Shown here piece after piece: positions 22,841 through 32,793 of a DNA stretch of 64,000 bases. A model generated the notes under the pieces. That model did not search any database and had not been told where the DNA came from. It was given only the letters and a program-made list of their open reading frames with translations. The stretch's first letter is position 1, and every line of letters begins with the position of its first letter. The stretch is taken from positions 1-64,000 of the forward strand of contig JABHUQ010000075.1 of NCBI GenBank assembly GCA_018658715.1, given 5' to 3'. The DNA is from Fidelibacterota bacterium (lineage in GTDB: Bacteria > Fidelibacterota > Marinisomatia > Marinisomatales > UBA1611). Made by a program: the position numbers and the translations under genes.

Positions 22841-23467
22841 TTAATTTAAATAGGGGTTTTCTGTTTTTTCTTGAGCTAAGGTTGTTGCGGGTCCGTGTCC
22901 TGGGTAAATAATAAATGTATCTGGAATTTCATTTATCATTCTCTTTAATGATTTAGATAACAATTCAAAATCACCCCCCGGTAAATCTGTCCTTCCAATT
23001 GACCCTTTAAAAATTGTATCTCCAGTAAAAACATTATCATTTATGATTAGACATGTGCCCCCTGGTGTATGTCCCGGAGTTTTATATAATTGAATATTAA
23101 AGTTATCAATTGATATTCTATTTTCATGCTCAAACCATACATCGACTTTTGGAGTTGGCTTAGGTGAAAGCCCAAAATATGTTAAAGATGATTCATAATT
23201 ATTTAATATGTTGCATTCATCTTTATGTAAATAAAATGGAATATTGTAATAGTCCTTCAATGGGTCAACTGCTCCAATATGATCTAAATGAGCATGAGTA
23301 TTAACAATTGCCTTAGGTATTAAGTTTAGGGAATCTATTTCTGAAATAATACGTTCTGGATTATCACCCGGATCAATAATGATGCATTTTTTATTGGAAT
23401 TGTCCCAAACAATAAATGTATTTTCTTGAAAGGGTCCCGTTACGATTGGGAGTACTTGAATGGTCAA
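22841..23467 (-). CDS. MBL-fold metallohydrolase (glyoxalase II-like)
   Basis: NTHAHLDHIG, TPGHTPGG, YPGHGPATT. Confidence 0.88.
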   Translation of the reverse strand: MTIQVLPIVTGPFQENTFIVWDNSNKKCIIIDPGDNPERIISEIDSLNLIPKAIVNTHAHLDHIGAVDPLKDYYNIPFYLHKDECNILNNYESSLTYFGLSPKPTPKVDVWFEHENRISIDNFNIQLYKTPGHTPGGTCLIINDNVFTGDTIFKGSIGRTDLPGGDFELLSKSLKRMINEIPDTFIIYPGHGPATTLAQEKTENPYLN

Positions 23468-24528
23468 ATGATATTAAAAAATAAGTGAGATAAGCACTGT
23501 ATTTTATCTTCGTACGAGTGAGGATATAACAGCCATTCTGAAGCAGCAATACTACTAAAAATTGAATTACCATCTTGAGGTGTAAAACAAAAGCCAGAAA
23601 CTTCGTGATCTTTTCGAACTATTAAAGATTGTTCTACAACAACTGTTTGGTTCATAATTCTACCATAATGCCCATGATCTCTTCCAAAAGAAAAAACTGT
23701 ACTGGTCATATCCTTGGTTGTCATTGCAACAAATGGATTATTATGTAATTTTTCTTTCACTTGGGCTAGAGTAATAGGTTCTTTTACCTGAAGGTTGAAC
23801 CATAAAACATGCATATATTGACTATTTACCTTCATAGCAGATGAAAATAAATTTAATTCCATTCCCATAGTTTTGAATAAATCTGCAGCATCTTCAGCAT
23901 GGTGAGATCCATAAAAATCATGCGGGTGAGTCCCCACTTGAGGTGCGGGAATGAAACTTCCAGCTTGACTGATATCATTGGCTCTTCTAACACATACATA
24001 TTTCCCAGATTTAAGATTTTCAGGATCATCATGTAATGATATTGTATTAGTAATAGATGCAATATTGTGCGTATTACAGGAAACTATTTGTAGAAATTTA
24101 TCAGAAGAAGTCAAAGCAAAATCATTTATTCCGCGGGCATACTTTTTTCCAAAGCCATCTTCGCTACCTTGAGCTATAAATCCTCGCACTGAATCAGAAA
24201 ATTTTTCATAATATTTTGCTTTATTCGCATGACCAATTCCTCGAGGGGTACAATCAATAACAACCGATGATCTTTTAATAGATTCTTCCGTATCAAGATC
24301 TGGGTCCATATTTAACTTTTTAAAATCTTTCATCAGTGTTTCGTCAACAGATAACCTAGCTCCACGTCGAATAAGATCGATAACTTTTGATCTATCGCTT
24401 AATAGGGGAGTATTTTTATGAAAAGTAACTTCATCAATACCTAATTGATCTTTATAATCTGTTAATAAACCTATAAGAGGTTCACCAATTGTTCCTGTTC
24501 CTACAATATGAACTATTTTTCGTTCCAC
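23464..24528 (-). CDS. type II (archaeal-type) glyceraldehyde-3-phosphate dehydrogenase-like protein
   Basis: N-terminal nucleotide-binding GTGTIGEP, VVIDCTPRGIG, catalytic-type VSCNTHN motif as in archaeal GAPDH. Confidence 0.7.
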   Translation of the reverse strand: MERKIVHIVGTGTIGEPLIGLLTDYKDQLGIDEVTFHKNTPLLSDRSKVIDLIRRGARLSVDETLMKDFKKLNMDPDLDTEESIKRSSVVIDCTPRGIGHANKAKYYEKFSDSVRGFIAQGSEDGFGKKYARGINDFALTSSDKFLQIVSCNTHNIASITNTISLHDDPENLKSGKYVCVRRANDISQAGSFIPAPQVGTHPHDFYGSHHAEDAADLFKTMGMELNLFSSAMKVNSQYMHVLWFNLQVKEPITLAQVKEKLHNNPFVAMTTKDMTSTVFSFGRDHGHYGRIMNQTVVVEQSLIVRKDHEVSGFCFTPQDGNSIFSSIAASEWLLYPHSYEDKIQCLSHLFFNII

Positions 24529-24539
24529 AATATGACTCC

Positions 24540-24671
24540 TTAATCTTCTTTAAATGCAGATACTTTTTCCCAATGTTTTTCCTGATTAAACATGAAAATG
24601 AACCATCCAATTATTGTACCGAGCACTAAAATATAGGCTGATAAAAAATAATTTAAAAATTGATATGTCAT
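24540..24671 (-). CDS. ccmD: CcmD-like small membrane protein (43 aa; absent from ORF track)
   Basis: Own translation: MTYQFLNYFLSAYILVLGTIIGWFIFMFNQEKHWEKVSAFKED; one TM; overlaps the ccmC stop by 4 nt, canonical ccmABCD order. Confidence 0.7.
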   Translation of the reverse strand: MTYQFLNYFLSAYILVLGTIIGWFIFMFNQEKHWEKVSAFKED

Positions 24672-25333
24672 TCAGATAATGTCTTATTTTTAAGATTTAT
24701 AATATGCATTCTGTAGCGAAGCATAATTAAATAAACCATGGTAAAAACAAATAAACTAAATAAAAAAGGATATAAATACTCAGGTGCTTGCTTATTCATT
24801 TCCACTTGAGGATGAGATTGAAATTCGGGTAGCCAAAATTTTACAGAAATAAAGATAATTGGAACATCTGCAAATGCAATAATTCCTAACGCAGCTGCAT
24901 ATCTAGAAACACGTTCTGGGTGCCCACCATATGCTCTTAGCATAAAATAACCCACAAAAATCAAAAAAAGAACCAGTGTGGTTGTTAATCTTGGCTCCCA
25001 GGTCCAGGCATGCCCCCAAACAGGTTTGGCCCAAATGGGTCCTGTAACCAATACTAAAGCTGTAAATAATGTGCCAATTTCTGCTGATGCCAATCCAAAA
25101 TTATCCCACTTCTGATCTTTCTTCCATAGAAATAGTATGCCACCAATCATTACAAGAAAATAGGCTAGAAATCCCGTCCATGCTGTTGGGACATGAAAAT
25201 AAAATATACGTTGCGCCCATTGTTGTTCAGGGTGAATAGGCGTAACAACAAATATGAGATATAAATTTATCAGCATTAGGGTTGAAACTATCCCTAACCA
25301 TATTTGATTTTTCCTGTGACTAAAAAATGACAT
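24668..25333 (-). CDS. ccmC: heme exporter/cytochrome c biogenesis protein CcmC
   Basis: Six TM, WWD-like segment KPVWGHAWTWEPRLTT; between ccmB and ccmD-like ORF. Confidence 0.87.
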   Translation of the reverse strand: MSFFSHRKNQIWLGIVSTLMLINLYLIFVVTPIHPEQQWAQRIFYFHVPTAWTGFLAYFLVMIGGILFLWKKDQKWDNFGLASAEIGTLFTALVLVTGPIWAKPVWGHAWTWEPRLTTTLVLFLIFVGYFMLRAYGGHPERVSRYAAALGIIAFADVPIIFISVKFWLPEFQSHPQVEMNKQAPEYLYPFLFSLFVFTMVYLIMLRYRMHIINLKNKTLSE

Positions 25334-25995
25334 TATTCTTCCGATATATGATCATAAAGTGTGTAACCAATCAGCCCGAATATTACAGTGAATGACCCCA
25401 TAATCCGAATCGATAATTGCCAATAGGCATAAGGTTCGTGGTTTAATAATCCAATCGTGGCTTTCACAGCTGCAATTAATACTGGTGAAACTATTGGGAA
25501 CATGAGTATGGGCAATAACACTGCACTCATTTTTGCTCGCATTGCTAATCCAGAAACAAGACTACCACCTACCATAATTCCTAAATCTGCAAGGATAATA
25601 ACACCACAAAAATTAAGCATATTTACATCAATTGTTAATTGCAAAAAAAGAATGAATGGTAATGCAACTGCACATTCTGTAATGATTAGAAATAGAGTGC
25701 CACTAATCCATTTGGATAAAAATATTAAACCACGATCAACAGGTGAAGTTAACATTAAGCTATAGGCATCAAATTCTTTTTCATATGCAAATGATCTCTG
25801 TAAACCCAGTACTGAAATAAATAAAATCATTATCCAAAAAAGACCTGGAGCAAATGTGCCCATAATGTCAGAGGAAACATTAAATGAAAATGCAAATGTA
25901 AGGATAACGGTAACTCCAAAAGTAAGCATTGAAATGACAATCTCCTTTGAGCGTAACTCAAGTAATAAATCTTTTTTTAGAAGTGTAAAAAACAT
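25333..25995 (-). CDS. ccmB: heme exporter permease CcmB
   Basis: CcmB family pattern (LLKKDLLLELRSKEI..., LQRSFAYEKEFDAY). Confidence 0.9.
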   Translation of the reverse strand: MFFTLLKKDLLLELRSKEIVISMLTFGVTVILTFAFSFNVSSDIMGTFAPGLFWIMILFISVLGLQRSFAYEKEFDAYSLMLTSPVDRGLIFLSKWISGTLFLIITECAVALPFILFLQLTIDVNMLNFCGVIILADLGIMVGGSLVSGLAMRAKMSAVLLPILMFPIVSPVLIAAVKATIGLLNHEPYAYWQLSIRIMGSFTVIFGLIGYTLYDHISEE

Positions 25996-26687
25996 TATCC
26001 CATCAAACCTTTGTAATATTCTTGAATTTGGGATGATTTGGTTTTTGTTGGTTCATCTAAACCAATTTTACCATCGTTTATTACCATAATCCGATTACAA
26101 TGAGAAATAGCCCAATCCATATCGTGAACAACCATTAAAATTGATTTTTCCGGAGATGTCCATTTTTGAATTTTTTCTTCTGTTAAAGATATTCCTTGCG
26201 TATCCAATCCAGCAAATGGTTCATCAATAAGTAATATGTCCCAAGGAATTAACTCACATAAGGCTAATTTGAGGCGCTGGAGCATCCCCTGAGAAAATAC
26301 TTTAATTGGTTCATGTATCTGCTTCGTCAATTGAACACTTTTTAAAATATTTAATATGTCATCTTCCTTTGGCTGTGCATTTCTTAATGATTGTGCTAAC
26401 CTTAAATTTTCCACTGCTGATAAATTCGGATAAAGTCCTGGTGCATGCCCTATATAAAAAAGTGATTTTCTTGGATGGATATTCCCACTTTCTACGGGAT
26501 TATCAAAAAAAGAGATAGACCCTTTATCTAATGAAGAAATACCTGAAATCATACGAAGTAATGTAGTCTTCCCTGCACCATTTTTGCCCAAAATGCCAAC
26601 TACTTCACCAAGTTGAATTTCAAATGAAATAGACTTAAGAATCGGCCGATGAAAATAAGCTTTTTGAATGTATTTAACAGATAACAC
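25995..26687 (-). CDS. ccmA: heme exporter ATP-binding protein CcmA
   Basis: GKNGAGKTTLLRMISG Walker A; FSQGMLQRLKLA signature; 1-bp overlap with ccmB. Confidence 0.88.
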   Translation of the reverse strand: MLSVKYIQKAYFHRPILKSISFEIQLGEVVGILGKNGAGKTTLLRMISGISSLDKGSISFFDNPVESGNIHPRKSLFYIGHAPGLYPNLSAVENLRLAQSLRNAQPKEDDILNILKSVQLTKQIHEPIKVFSQGMLQRLKLALCELIPWDILLIDEPFAGLDTQGISLTEEKIQKWTSPEKSILMVVHDMDWAISHCNRIMVINDGKIGLDEPTKTKSSQIQEYYKGLMG

Positions 26688-26702
26688 TGCTATAAAATAT
26701 TA

Positions 26703-26981
26703 TTAAGATGTTTGACTTTTTATTTTTTGTAATAAAGTAGATATATCACGCTTAAACTGATTTCTTTGTTGAATAAAATCATTCTTATTTAATGTCCCAA
26801 TTTCATAATCCATTTCTAATTCTTTTATTTGGTCCATTAAAATTATTTTTTGACGGGTGTAAGCATTAACATTTTCATCATTTGATGGTTTACTTATAGG
26901 AGAACCCATCATTGGTTGAATCACATACCAAGCCATTGATACAAAAATTATAAATATGAGTATAGCATCATTCCAGTTCAT
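26703..26981 (-). CDS. short CcmI N-terminal-like protein
   Basis: N-terminal TM followed by coiled segment (KIILMDQIKELEMDYEIGTLNKNDFIQQR), located between ccmF and ccmA. Confidence 0.6.
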   Translation of the reverse strand: MNWNDAILIFIIFVSMAWYVIQPMMGSPISKPSNDENVNAYTRQKIILMDQIKELEMDYEIGTLNKNDFIQQRNQFKRDISTLLQKIKSQTS

Positions 26982-28947
26982 TTTTTCCCCTTTTTACAGG
27001 CCACATGGCTATGACCGTACCTATGATTAAAAAGTAACTGCCAATCCAGACCCATTGTACTAATGGATTAATCATAATTTTAAAATACCCTACTTGATTT
27101 TTTGGATCGACACCTGTAAATATTGAATAAATATCTCTGACAATAGTGGAATAAATATCCAATTCACTATGCGGTTGTCTTTTATCTGGATTTGGGTCTC
27201 TATGAAAATATATTCTCTTTTCTGGATGAAGGTCAGTAACAAATTCTCCACCCGATGTATAAATATTCAAATTTGCAATATAAGCATAATGATTTGGACG
27301 CTCTTCTTCACTTAATGCATCTAATTCAATCTCATAATTTCCAACCGTTTCTTTAGCGCCAATTTGTAAACCCCATTCATCTTCAATATCAAAAGCATGA
27401 CCACTAAAACCAACAAACATGAGCACAATACCTAGATGTGAAATATAGCCACCATAACGACTTCTGTTTTTTTGGATAAGCTTTATAAATGCTGATATAA
27501 TGGATTCATCGAACTTTCGTGTGCGGGCACGAATACCACGCCAAAACTCAATGACAATAGTTGTAAAAACAAATCCAGACAAAGATAAGGTCATCATGGC
27601 ATTACCTGTTATATCCAATGCCAAAAGTAGTCCAACAATAATAAAAGCTACGATAAGTGGAAAAGTAAAATTCTTAATTAGACTTTCCTTCGAAGTGTTC
27701 CGCCAGGCTAATAATGGACCAACTCCTGTTAAAAATAATAGTATAAGCCCAATTGGAATATTGATTTGATTAAAGAATGGAGCACCAACCGTTATTTTTG
27801 TTCCTCGGACTGCCTCAGATATAACTGGGAATATTGTGCCCCAAAAAACGGCAAAACACATAACTACAAAAACAACATTATTAAATAAAAATCCACTTTC
27901 TCTAGATGTAAATGATTCCAATTGTTTTTCTGTTTGAAAATGTTTCCGCCTTACATAGAGTAAGCTATAGCTTACAATAAGAATCAATATTACGAACCCA
28001 AAGAACAAGGGTCCTAACCCACTTGCAGTGAATGAATGAACAGAAGACATAACTCCACTTCGTGTAAGGAATGTCCCAAATATGCACAATGTAAATGTTA
28101 ATATAATTAATATCATATTCCATATTTTGAGCATGTTTTTCTTTTCTTGAATAATGATTGAATGGACAAAAGCAGTCCCAGTTAACCAAGGCATAAATGA
28201 TGCATTTTCTACTGGATCCCATGCCCAGTAACCGCCCCAACCTAATTCAAGGTATGCCCACCAGCCACCAAGAATTATGCCTATTCCTAGGAATAACCAT
28301 GTGACTAATGTCCATCTTCGGATTGTTTTTATCCATAGAGAACTTGCATCTTTTTTAATAAGTGCTGCTATTGCGAAAGCGAATGGAATTGTAAAGCCTA
28401 CATAGCCCAGGTAAAGCATAGGTGGATGAATTGCCATTGTTGGGTTTTGAAGTAATGGATTTAAACCGTTTCCATTCATTACAATAAAGTCTGCATTTGT
28501 TGGTTCGAATGGGTTTGTAACAAAGTTAGTCATTCCAAGAAAAAATAATTGTACAATAGTAATTACAATAATAACCCAAGGCATGAGCAAATGATGTTCT
28601 TTTCGATTTTGAAGGACAACAATGATGGCATAAATGGATAAAATAGCTAACCAAAATAACATAGATCCTGATTGCCCAGCCCATAAAGCAGTAATTTTAT
28701 ATAATAGTGGAGTTTCATTACTGGTGTAATGAGCCACATAATCTAGATCAAAATTTCCTAGAATAAGTTCATTAGTCAAGATAATCGTCGAAATGACACT
28801 TAACCCAGATGAAGCTAGAGATAATCTTTGCCCCGTTAAGAAAAGACGAAAATCATTATAGCGTATATAAAACCCTATTGCAAATAGTGTTAAAATTGCA
28901 AAAGCTAATGAAAGGTTGAGCGAAACGGCTCCAGCCACAGGGATCAT
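26968..28947 (-). CDS. ccmF: cytochrome c heme lyase CcmF/CcsA-type
   Basis: WWD motif GWGGYWAWDPVENASFMPWL, multi-TM. Confidence 0.93.
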   Translation of the reverse strand: MIPVAGAVSLNLSLAFAILTLFAIGFYIRYNDFRLFLTGQRLSLASSGLSVISTIILTNELILGNFDLDYVAHYTSNETPLLYKITALWAGQSGSMLFWLAILSIYAIIVVLQNRKEHHLLMPWVIIVITIVQLFFLGMTNFVTNPFEPTNADFIVMNGNGLNPLLQNPTMAIHPPMLYLGYVGFTIPFAFAIAALIKKDASSLWIKTIRRWTLVTWLFLGIGIILGGWWAYLELGWGGYWAWDPVENASFMPWLTGTAFVHSIIIQEKKNMLKIWNMILIILTFTLCIFGTFLTRSGVMSSVHSFTASGLGPLFFGFVILILIVSYSLLYVRRKHFQTEKQLESFTSRESGFLFNNVVFVVMCFAVFWGTIFPVISEAVRGTKITVGAPFFNQINIPIGLILLFLTGVGPLLAWRNTSKESLIKNFTFPLIVAFIIVGLLLALDITGNAMMTLSLSGFVFTTIVIEFWRGIRARTRKFDESIISAFIKLIQKNRSRYGGYISHLGIVLMFVGFSGHAFDIEDEWGLQIGAKETVGNYEIELDALSEEERPNHYAYIANLNIYTSGGEFVTDLHPEKRIYFHRDPNPDKRQPHSELDIYSTIVRDIYSIFTGVDPKNQVGYFKIMINPLVQWVWIGSYFLIIGTVIAMWPVKRGKNELE

Positions 28948-29381
28948 ATTTCAACTTCTTCCATACTATATTCGGATTCATCTCTTAAATCGCCCTCATA
29001 TCGAGAAGCGCATTTTGTTTGAAGCATATCTGCTTTAAAAATACCACCAGTATATACCCCTTCAACAATCACCTCTACCCCATTTTTAAATAAATCAGGT
29101 CTCGTTTTAGAATAATGAACTTTTACGCTCTCATCACCTTGATCCAACATAAAATGTACATCAAGTAAATTGGATTTCGATATTTGGATAGATCCATCTT
29201 GAATTCGTCCACCTAAACGGACACGCTCATTCTCATAATCATCAATTAAATTATCGATTGTGACAAATGTAACCATTGATTTTGCCCCTTCACTAGGACT
29301 AGTTGAAACCCAGTAGACCCAAATAACGAAAACTAGGATTACGCCAGATACTGCAAAAATAAATTTATTTTTTGAATTCAT
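28944..29381 (-). CDS. ccmE: cytochrome c maturation heme chaperone CcmE
   Basis: N-terminal TM, OB-fold VRLGGRIQDGSI, C-terminal CASRYEG. Confidence 0.88.
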   Translation of the reverse strand: MNSKNKFIFAVSGVILVFVIWVYWVSTSPSEGAKSMVTFVTIDNLIDDYENERVRLGGRIQDGSIQISKSNLLDVHFMLDQGDESVKVHYSKTRPDLFKNGVEVIVEGVYTGGIFKADMLQTKCASRYEGDLRDESEYSMEEVEI

Positions 29382-29399
29382 TTTCCCCTCTAATTATTA

Positions 29400-31070
29400 T
29401 TAAAAAACGGCCGTTTCTTGCCATTCTCCAAATTCTTTTTTCATTACATCTACGATTTCGCCAAGTGTTGCATGAGCCTTAGCAGCTTCAACTATCAATG
29501 GAACAAGATTTTCTGTTCTGCCACAAGCTTGTTGGACTTTTCCTAAAGCTTTTTCAACAGTTTCCGCATGACGGTTTTGTTTCATTTCTATTAAATCTTT
29601 ATACTGTTTTTGTTCTGCTTCATCTCCTATTTCTAAAATAGGAATATCAATTGTCTCCCCATTATTCACAAATTTATTCACCCCAACAACAATTCGTTTT
29701 TTTTGATCTATTTTTTCTTGATAATCCGAAGCAGCTTTAGCTATTTCTCTTTGAAAATAGCCTTTTTCAATAGCAGAAATTACACCGCCCAATTCATTAA
29801 TTTGATCAAAATAATTTTCTGCTTGTTCTTCAATTTTATTGGTCAATTCTTCTAAAAACCACGAACCACCCAACGGGTCTACCACATTTGTAACACCTGT
29901 TTCACAAGCTATGAGTTGTTGAGTTCTTAATGCGATTTCCGCTGCTTTTTCACTTGGCAATGCTAATGTTTCATCCATGGAATTTGTGTGCAAACTTTGA
30001 GTGCCTCCCAAGACGGCAGCTAATCCTTGAAATCCTGTTCTAGCAATATTTATTTCTGGTTGCTGTGCTGTCAGACTACAGCCAGCTGTTTGTGTATGAA
30101 ATCTTAGCTTTAATGATCGTTCACTCTTTGCACCATATTTATTTTTCATATGACGTGCCCAAATTCTTCGCGCAGCTCTAAATTTTGCAATTTCTTCAAA
30201 GAAATCTAAATGAGAATTAAAGAAAAAAGATAAGCGAGGAGCAAAATCATCTACGTCGAGGCCTGCTACTATTCCGTGCTCAACATATGCAAATCCATCT
30301 GCAAGTGTAAAAGCTAATTCTTGCGCTGCGGTAGACCCTGCTTCACGAATATGATAACCACTTATTGATATAGTATTGAATTTGGGCATCTTATCCGTAC
30401 AAAATGATAGCATATCTGTGATAATACGCATAGAAGGCTTGGGTGGAAAAATCCATTCTTTCTGAGCAATAAATTCTTTCAATATATCATTTTGCATTGT
30501 CCCGCGAAGTTTATTTAATGGGATATTTTGTTTCTCTGCTACTGCTATATAAAAAGCCAACAAAATGATAGCAGGGCCATTAATGGTTTGTGAAATAGAT
30601 ACTTCGCCTAGGTTTATTCCATTGAATAGCAATTCCATATCTTTCAGCGAAGAAACATTTACTCCGCATTTTCCCACTTCTCCTTCCGAAAAAGGGTGAT
30701 CGGGGTCATAGCCCATTAATGTGGGCATATCATAGGCAACAGACAATCCTGTTTGTCCTTTACTCAATAATAAATGGTATCTTTTATTTGTATCATCCGG
30801 TGTGCCAAATCCGGCAAATTGGCGCATTGTCCATAGTCTTCCACGATATAAATTAGGATGCACACCACGTGTGTATGGAAATTGTCCTGGAAAACTAATA
30901 TCATCTAAATAAGAGTCATTTGGATTATTGGGGAAATAGCATAAATCAACTTTTTCACCACTCAACGTATCAAAATCAATATCTCGTTTAGTAGCATGTT
31001 TAACTGTTTCTTCCCATTGCAATTTATTTTCTTCGAAAATATTTAGTTGGTTTGAATTGGTTTTATTCAT
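29400..31070 (-). CDS. cobalamin-dependent acyl-CoA mutase large (catalytic) subunit, isobutyryl-CoA mutase-like
   Basis: [26 protein letters not shown]...; methylmalonyl-CoA mutase family, no C-terminal B12 domain; start adjusted to M10 of the track ORF (MNKTNSNQ). Confidence 0.85.
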   Translation of the reverse strand: MNKTNSNQLNIFEENKLQWEETVKHATKRDIDFDTLSGEKVDLCYFPNNPNDSYLDDISFPGQFPYTRGVHPNLYRGRLWTMRQFAGFGTPDDTNKRYHLLLSKGQTGLSVAYDMPTLMGYDPDHPFSEGEVGKCGVNVSSLKDMELLFNGINLGEVSISQTINGPAIILLAFYIAVAEKQNIPLNKLRGTMQNDILKEFIAQKEWIFPPKPSMRIITDMLSFCTDKMPKFNTISISGYHIREAGSTAAQELAFTLADGFAYVEHGIVAGLDVDDFAPRLSFFFNSHLDFFEEIAKFRAARRIWARHMKNKYGAKSERSLKLRFHTQTAGCSLTAQQPEINIARTGFQGLAAVLGGTQSLHTNSMDETLALPSEKAAEIALRTQQLIACETGVTNVVDPLGGSWFLEELTNKIEEQAENYFDQINELGGVISAIEKGYFQREIAKAASDYQEKIDQKKRIVVGVNKFVNNGETIDIPILEIGDEAEQKQYKDLIEMKQNRHAETVEKALGKVQQACGRTENLVPLIVEAAKAHATLGEIVDVMKKEFGEWQETAVF

Positions 31071-32790
31071 GATTTTTTCCCATTTTTTTAAAAACACTCC
31101 ATCCTTCGTATAACATCCAGAATACTAAACCCAATAACAAGATATCAACTCCAAATAAAAGACTATTATTCTGGTAAAAAGTTTGAGCATTAATTAAGAG
31201 TGCAATGATTGTAGTACCTGTAATTAATGTGAAAGGTATTACTAATGAAATAATTGGTTTTTTTAATTTCAAAAAATATAGTGCAATAACCATTAATGTA
31301 AGTGCAGCTAACATTTGATTACTCGCACCAAATATTGGCCAAATAATCCAAGCTGTTTCTTTGATTTGTCCCGTGAATGGATCGGGTACAGACCACATCG
31401 TTAATGCAAAGGCAGGTAGTATAGCTCCAAAAGTACCTACAACTCTATTTTTTAAAATAGGCTTATGAATTGCATCTCCTAATTCTCCAATAATAAATCG
31501 CTGAATTCTTGTTGCTGTATCCAATGTTGTCGCAGCAAATGAAATCACTAACACAGCCATTAATGTTTTGGCTAATTCAGCTTCAAAACCAATTTGTTGT
31601 AACAATGCGCCTCCACCTAAAACAAAAGCCGTTGCTTTATTCGCTGATGCATTTGCCCAATTATCATAATACACATGCCAATTTAAATCAGCTACAACAC
31701 CTACAGATGGTAAATTACATGTTGTTACTAATGCAATACCTGCAACAGCAGCGATTGTAGAAGCTAAAGCTAATGCCCCTTCCCCAATCATACTTCCATA
31801 ACCAATCAATCGCGTATCTTGAATATTATTAACCTGTTTAGATGTTGTTCCAGAAGAGACTAATCCATGAAAACCACTTATAGCCCCGCAAGCAATAGTT
31901 ACAAAGAGTAATGGAAATATTGGAGGTCCATCTGTACCTATATCTGATCTTACCATTGGTGCATCAACAACCGGTTGCGCAATAAATAGACCTACAAATA
32001 TTAATCCTAGCCCAACCATTAATTGGTGACTGTTAATATAATCTCTAGGTTGAAGTAAAAGCCAAACGGGTAATAACCCGGCTATACCAGAATAAATAAA
32101 AAGGAATATAATCCAAACAGTTTGAGTATTCTCAGGTTGAACACCTAAAGTCGACAATGTAATAGGAGTTTTAGTACCAATCCACACAAATAGATACAAA
32201 ATAGCTAAGGCTAATACTGACGGTATTGTCGCATTTACATTTTTCTTGTAGATGAGAGTTCCAATAATAAGTGCAATAATTATTTCAATATTGATAGGTA
32301 AAACAGATGTAGGAACTGCATTGAATAATCCAGCAATAGCCATTGCAAAAACTGCTAAAACAAGCCATGTTAACATTAGAATAAAAAATAGAAACATTAT
32401 TTTTGCTCTATGGCTTATCACCTTTCCAGTAATATCAGCAATTGACCTCCCTTTTTCTCGCACACTTATAACTAATGCTCCAAAATCATGCACTGCTCCC
32501 ATAAATACTGTACCAATGACTATCCAAAGTAGGGCTGGTAGCCATCCCCAGTATGCCGCAATACATGGCCCAATTATTGGGGCAGCACCAGCTATAGATG
32601 TAAAATGGTGGCCAAATAAAATTGGCTTTTTTGTGGGGATAAAATCTATATTATCTTTGAATTCATGAGCTGGCGTTAACCCAGAAAAGGACTGCAAATC
32701 ATAAATTTTCTCAGATAAATATTTAGAATAGAAACGATAACCGAGAAAAAATAGTCCAAGTCCAAAACCGGCTAAATAGATTGAATTCAT
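31063..32790 (-). CDS. cstA: carbon starvation protein CstA-family peptide/pyruvate transporter
   Basis: Multi-TM, ...[32 protein letters not shown]... Confidence 0.93.
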   Translation of the reverse strand: MNSIYLAGFGLGLFFLGYRFYSKYLSEKIYDLQSFSGLTPAHEFKDNIDFIPTKKPILFGHHFTSIAGAAPIIGPCIAAYWGWLPALLWIVIGTVFMGAVHDFGALVISVREKGRSIADITGKVISHRAKIMFLFFILMLTWLVLAVFAMAIAGLFNAVPTSVLPINIEIIIALIIGTLIYKKNVNATIPSVLALAILYLFVWIGTKTPITLSTLGVQPENTQTVWIIFLFIYSGIAGLLPVWLLLQPRDYINSHQLMVGLGLIFVGLFIAQPVVDAPMVRSDIGTDGPPIFPLLFVTIACGAISGFHGLVSSGTTSKQVNNIQDTRLIGYGSMIGEGALALASTIAAVAGIALVTTCNLPSVGVVADLNWHVYYDNWANASANKATAFVLGGGALLQQIGFEAELAKTLMAVLVISFAATTLDTATRIQRFIIGELGDAIHKPILKNRVVGTFGAILPAFALTMWSVPDPFTGQIKETAWIIWPIFGASNQMLAALTLMVIALYFLKLKKPIISLVIPFTLITGTTIIALLINAQTFYQNNSLLFGVDILLLGLVFWMLYEGWSVFKKMGKNHE

Positions 32791-32793
32791 AGT

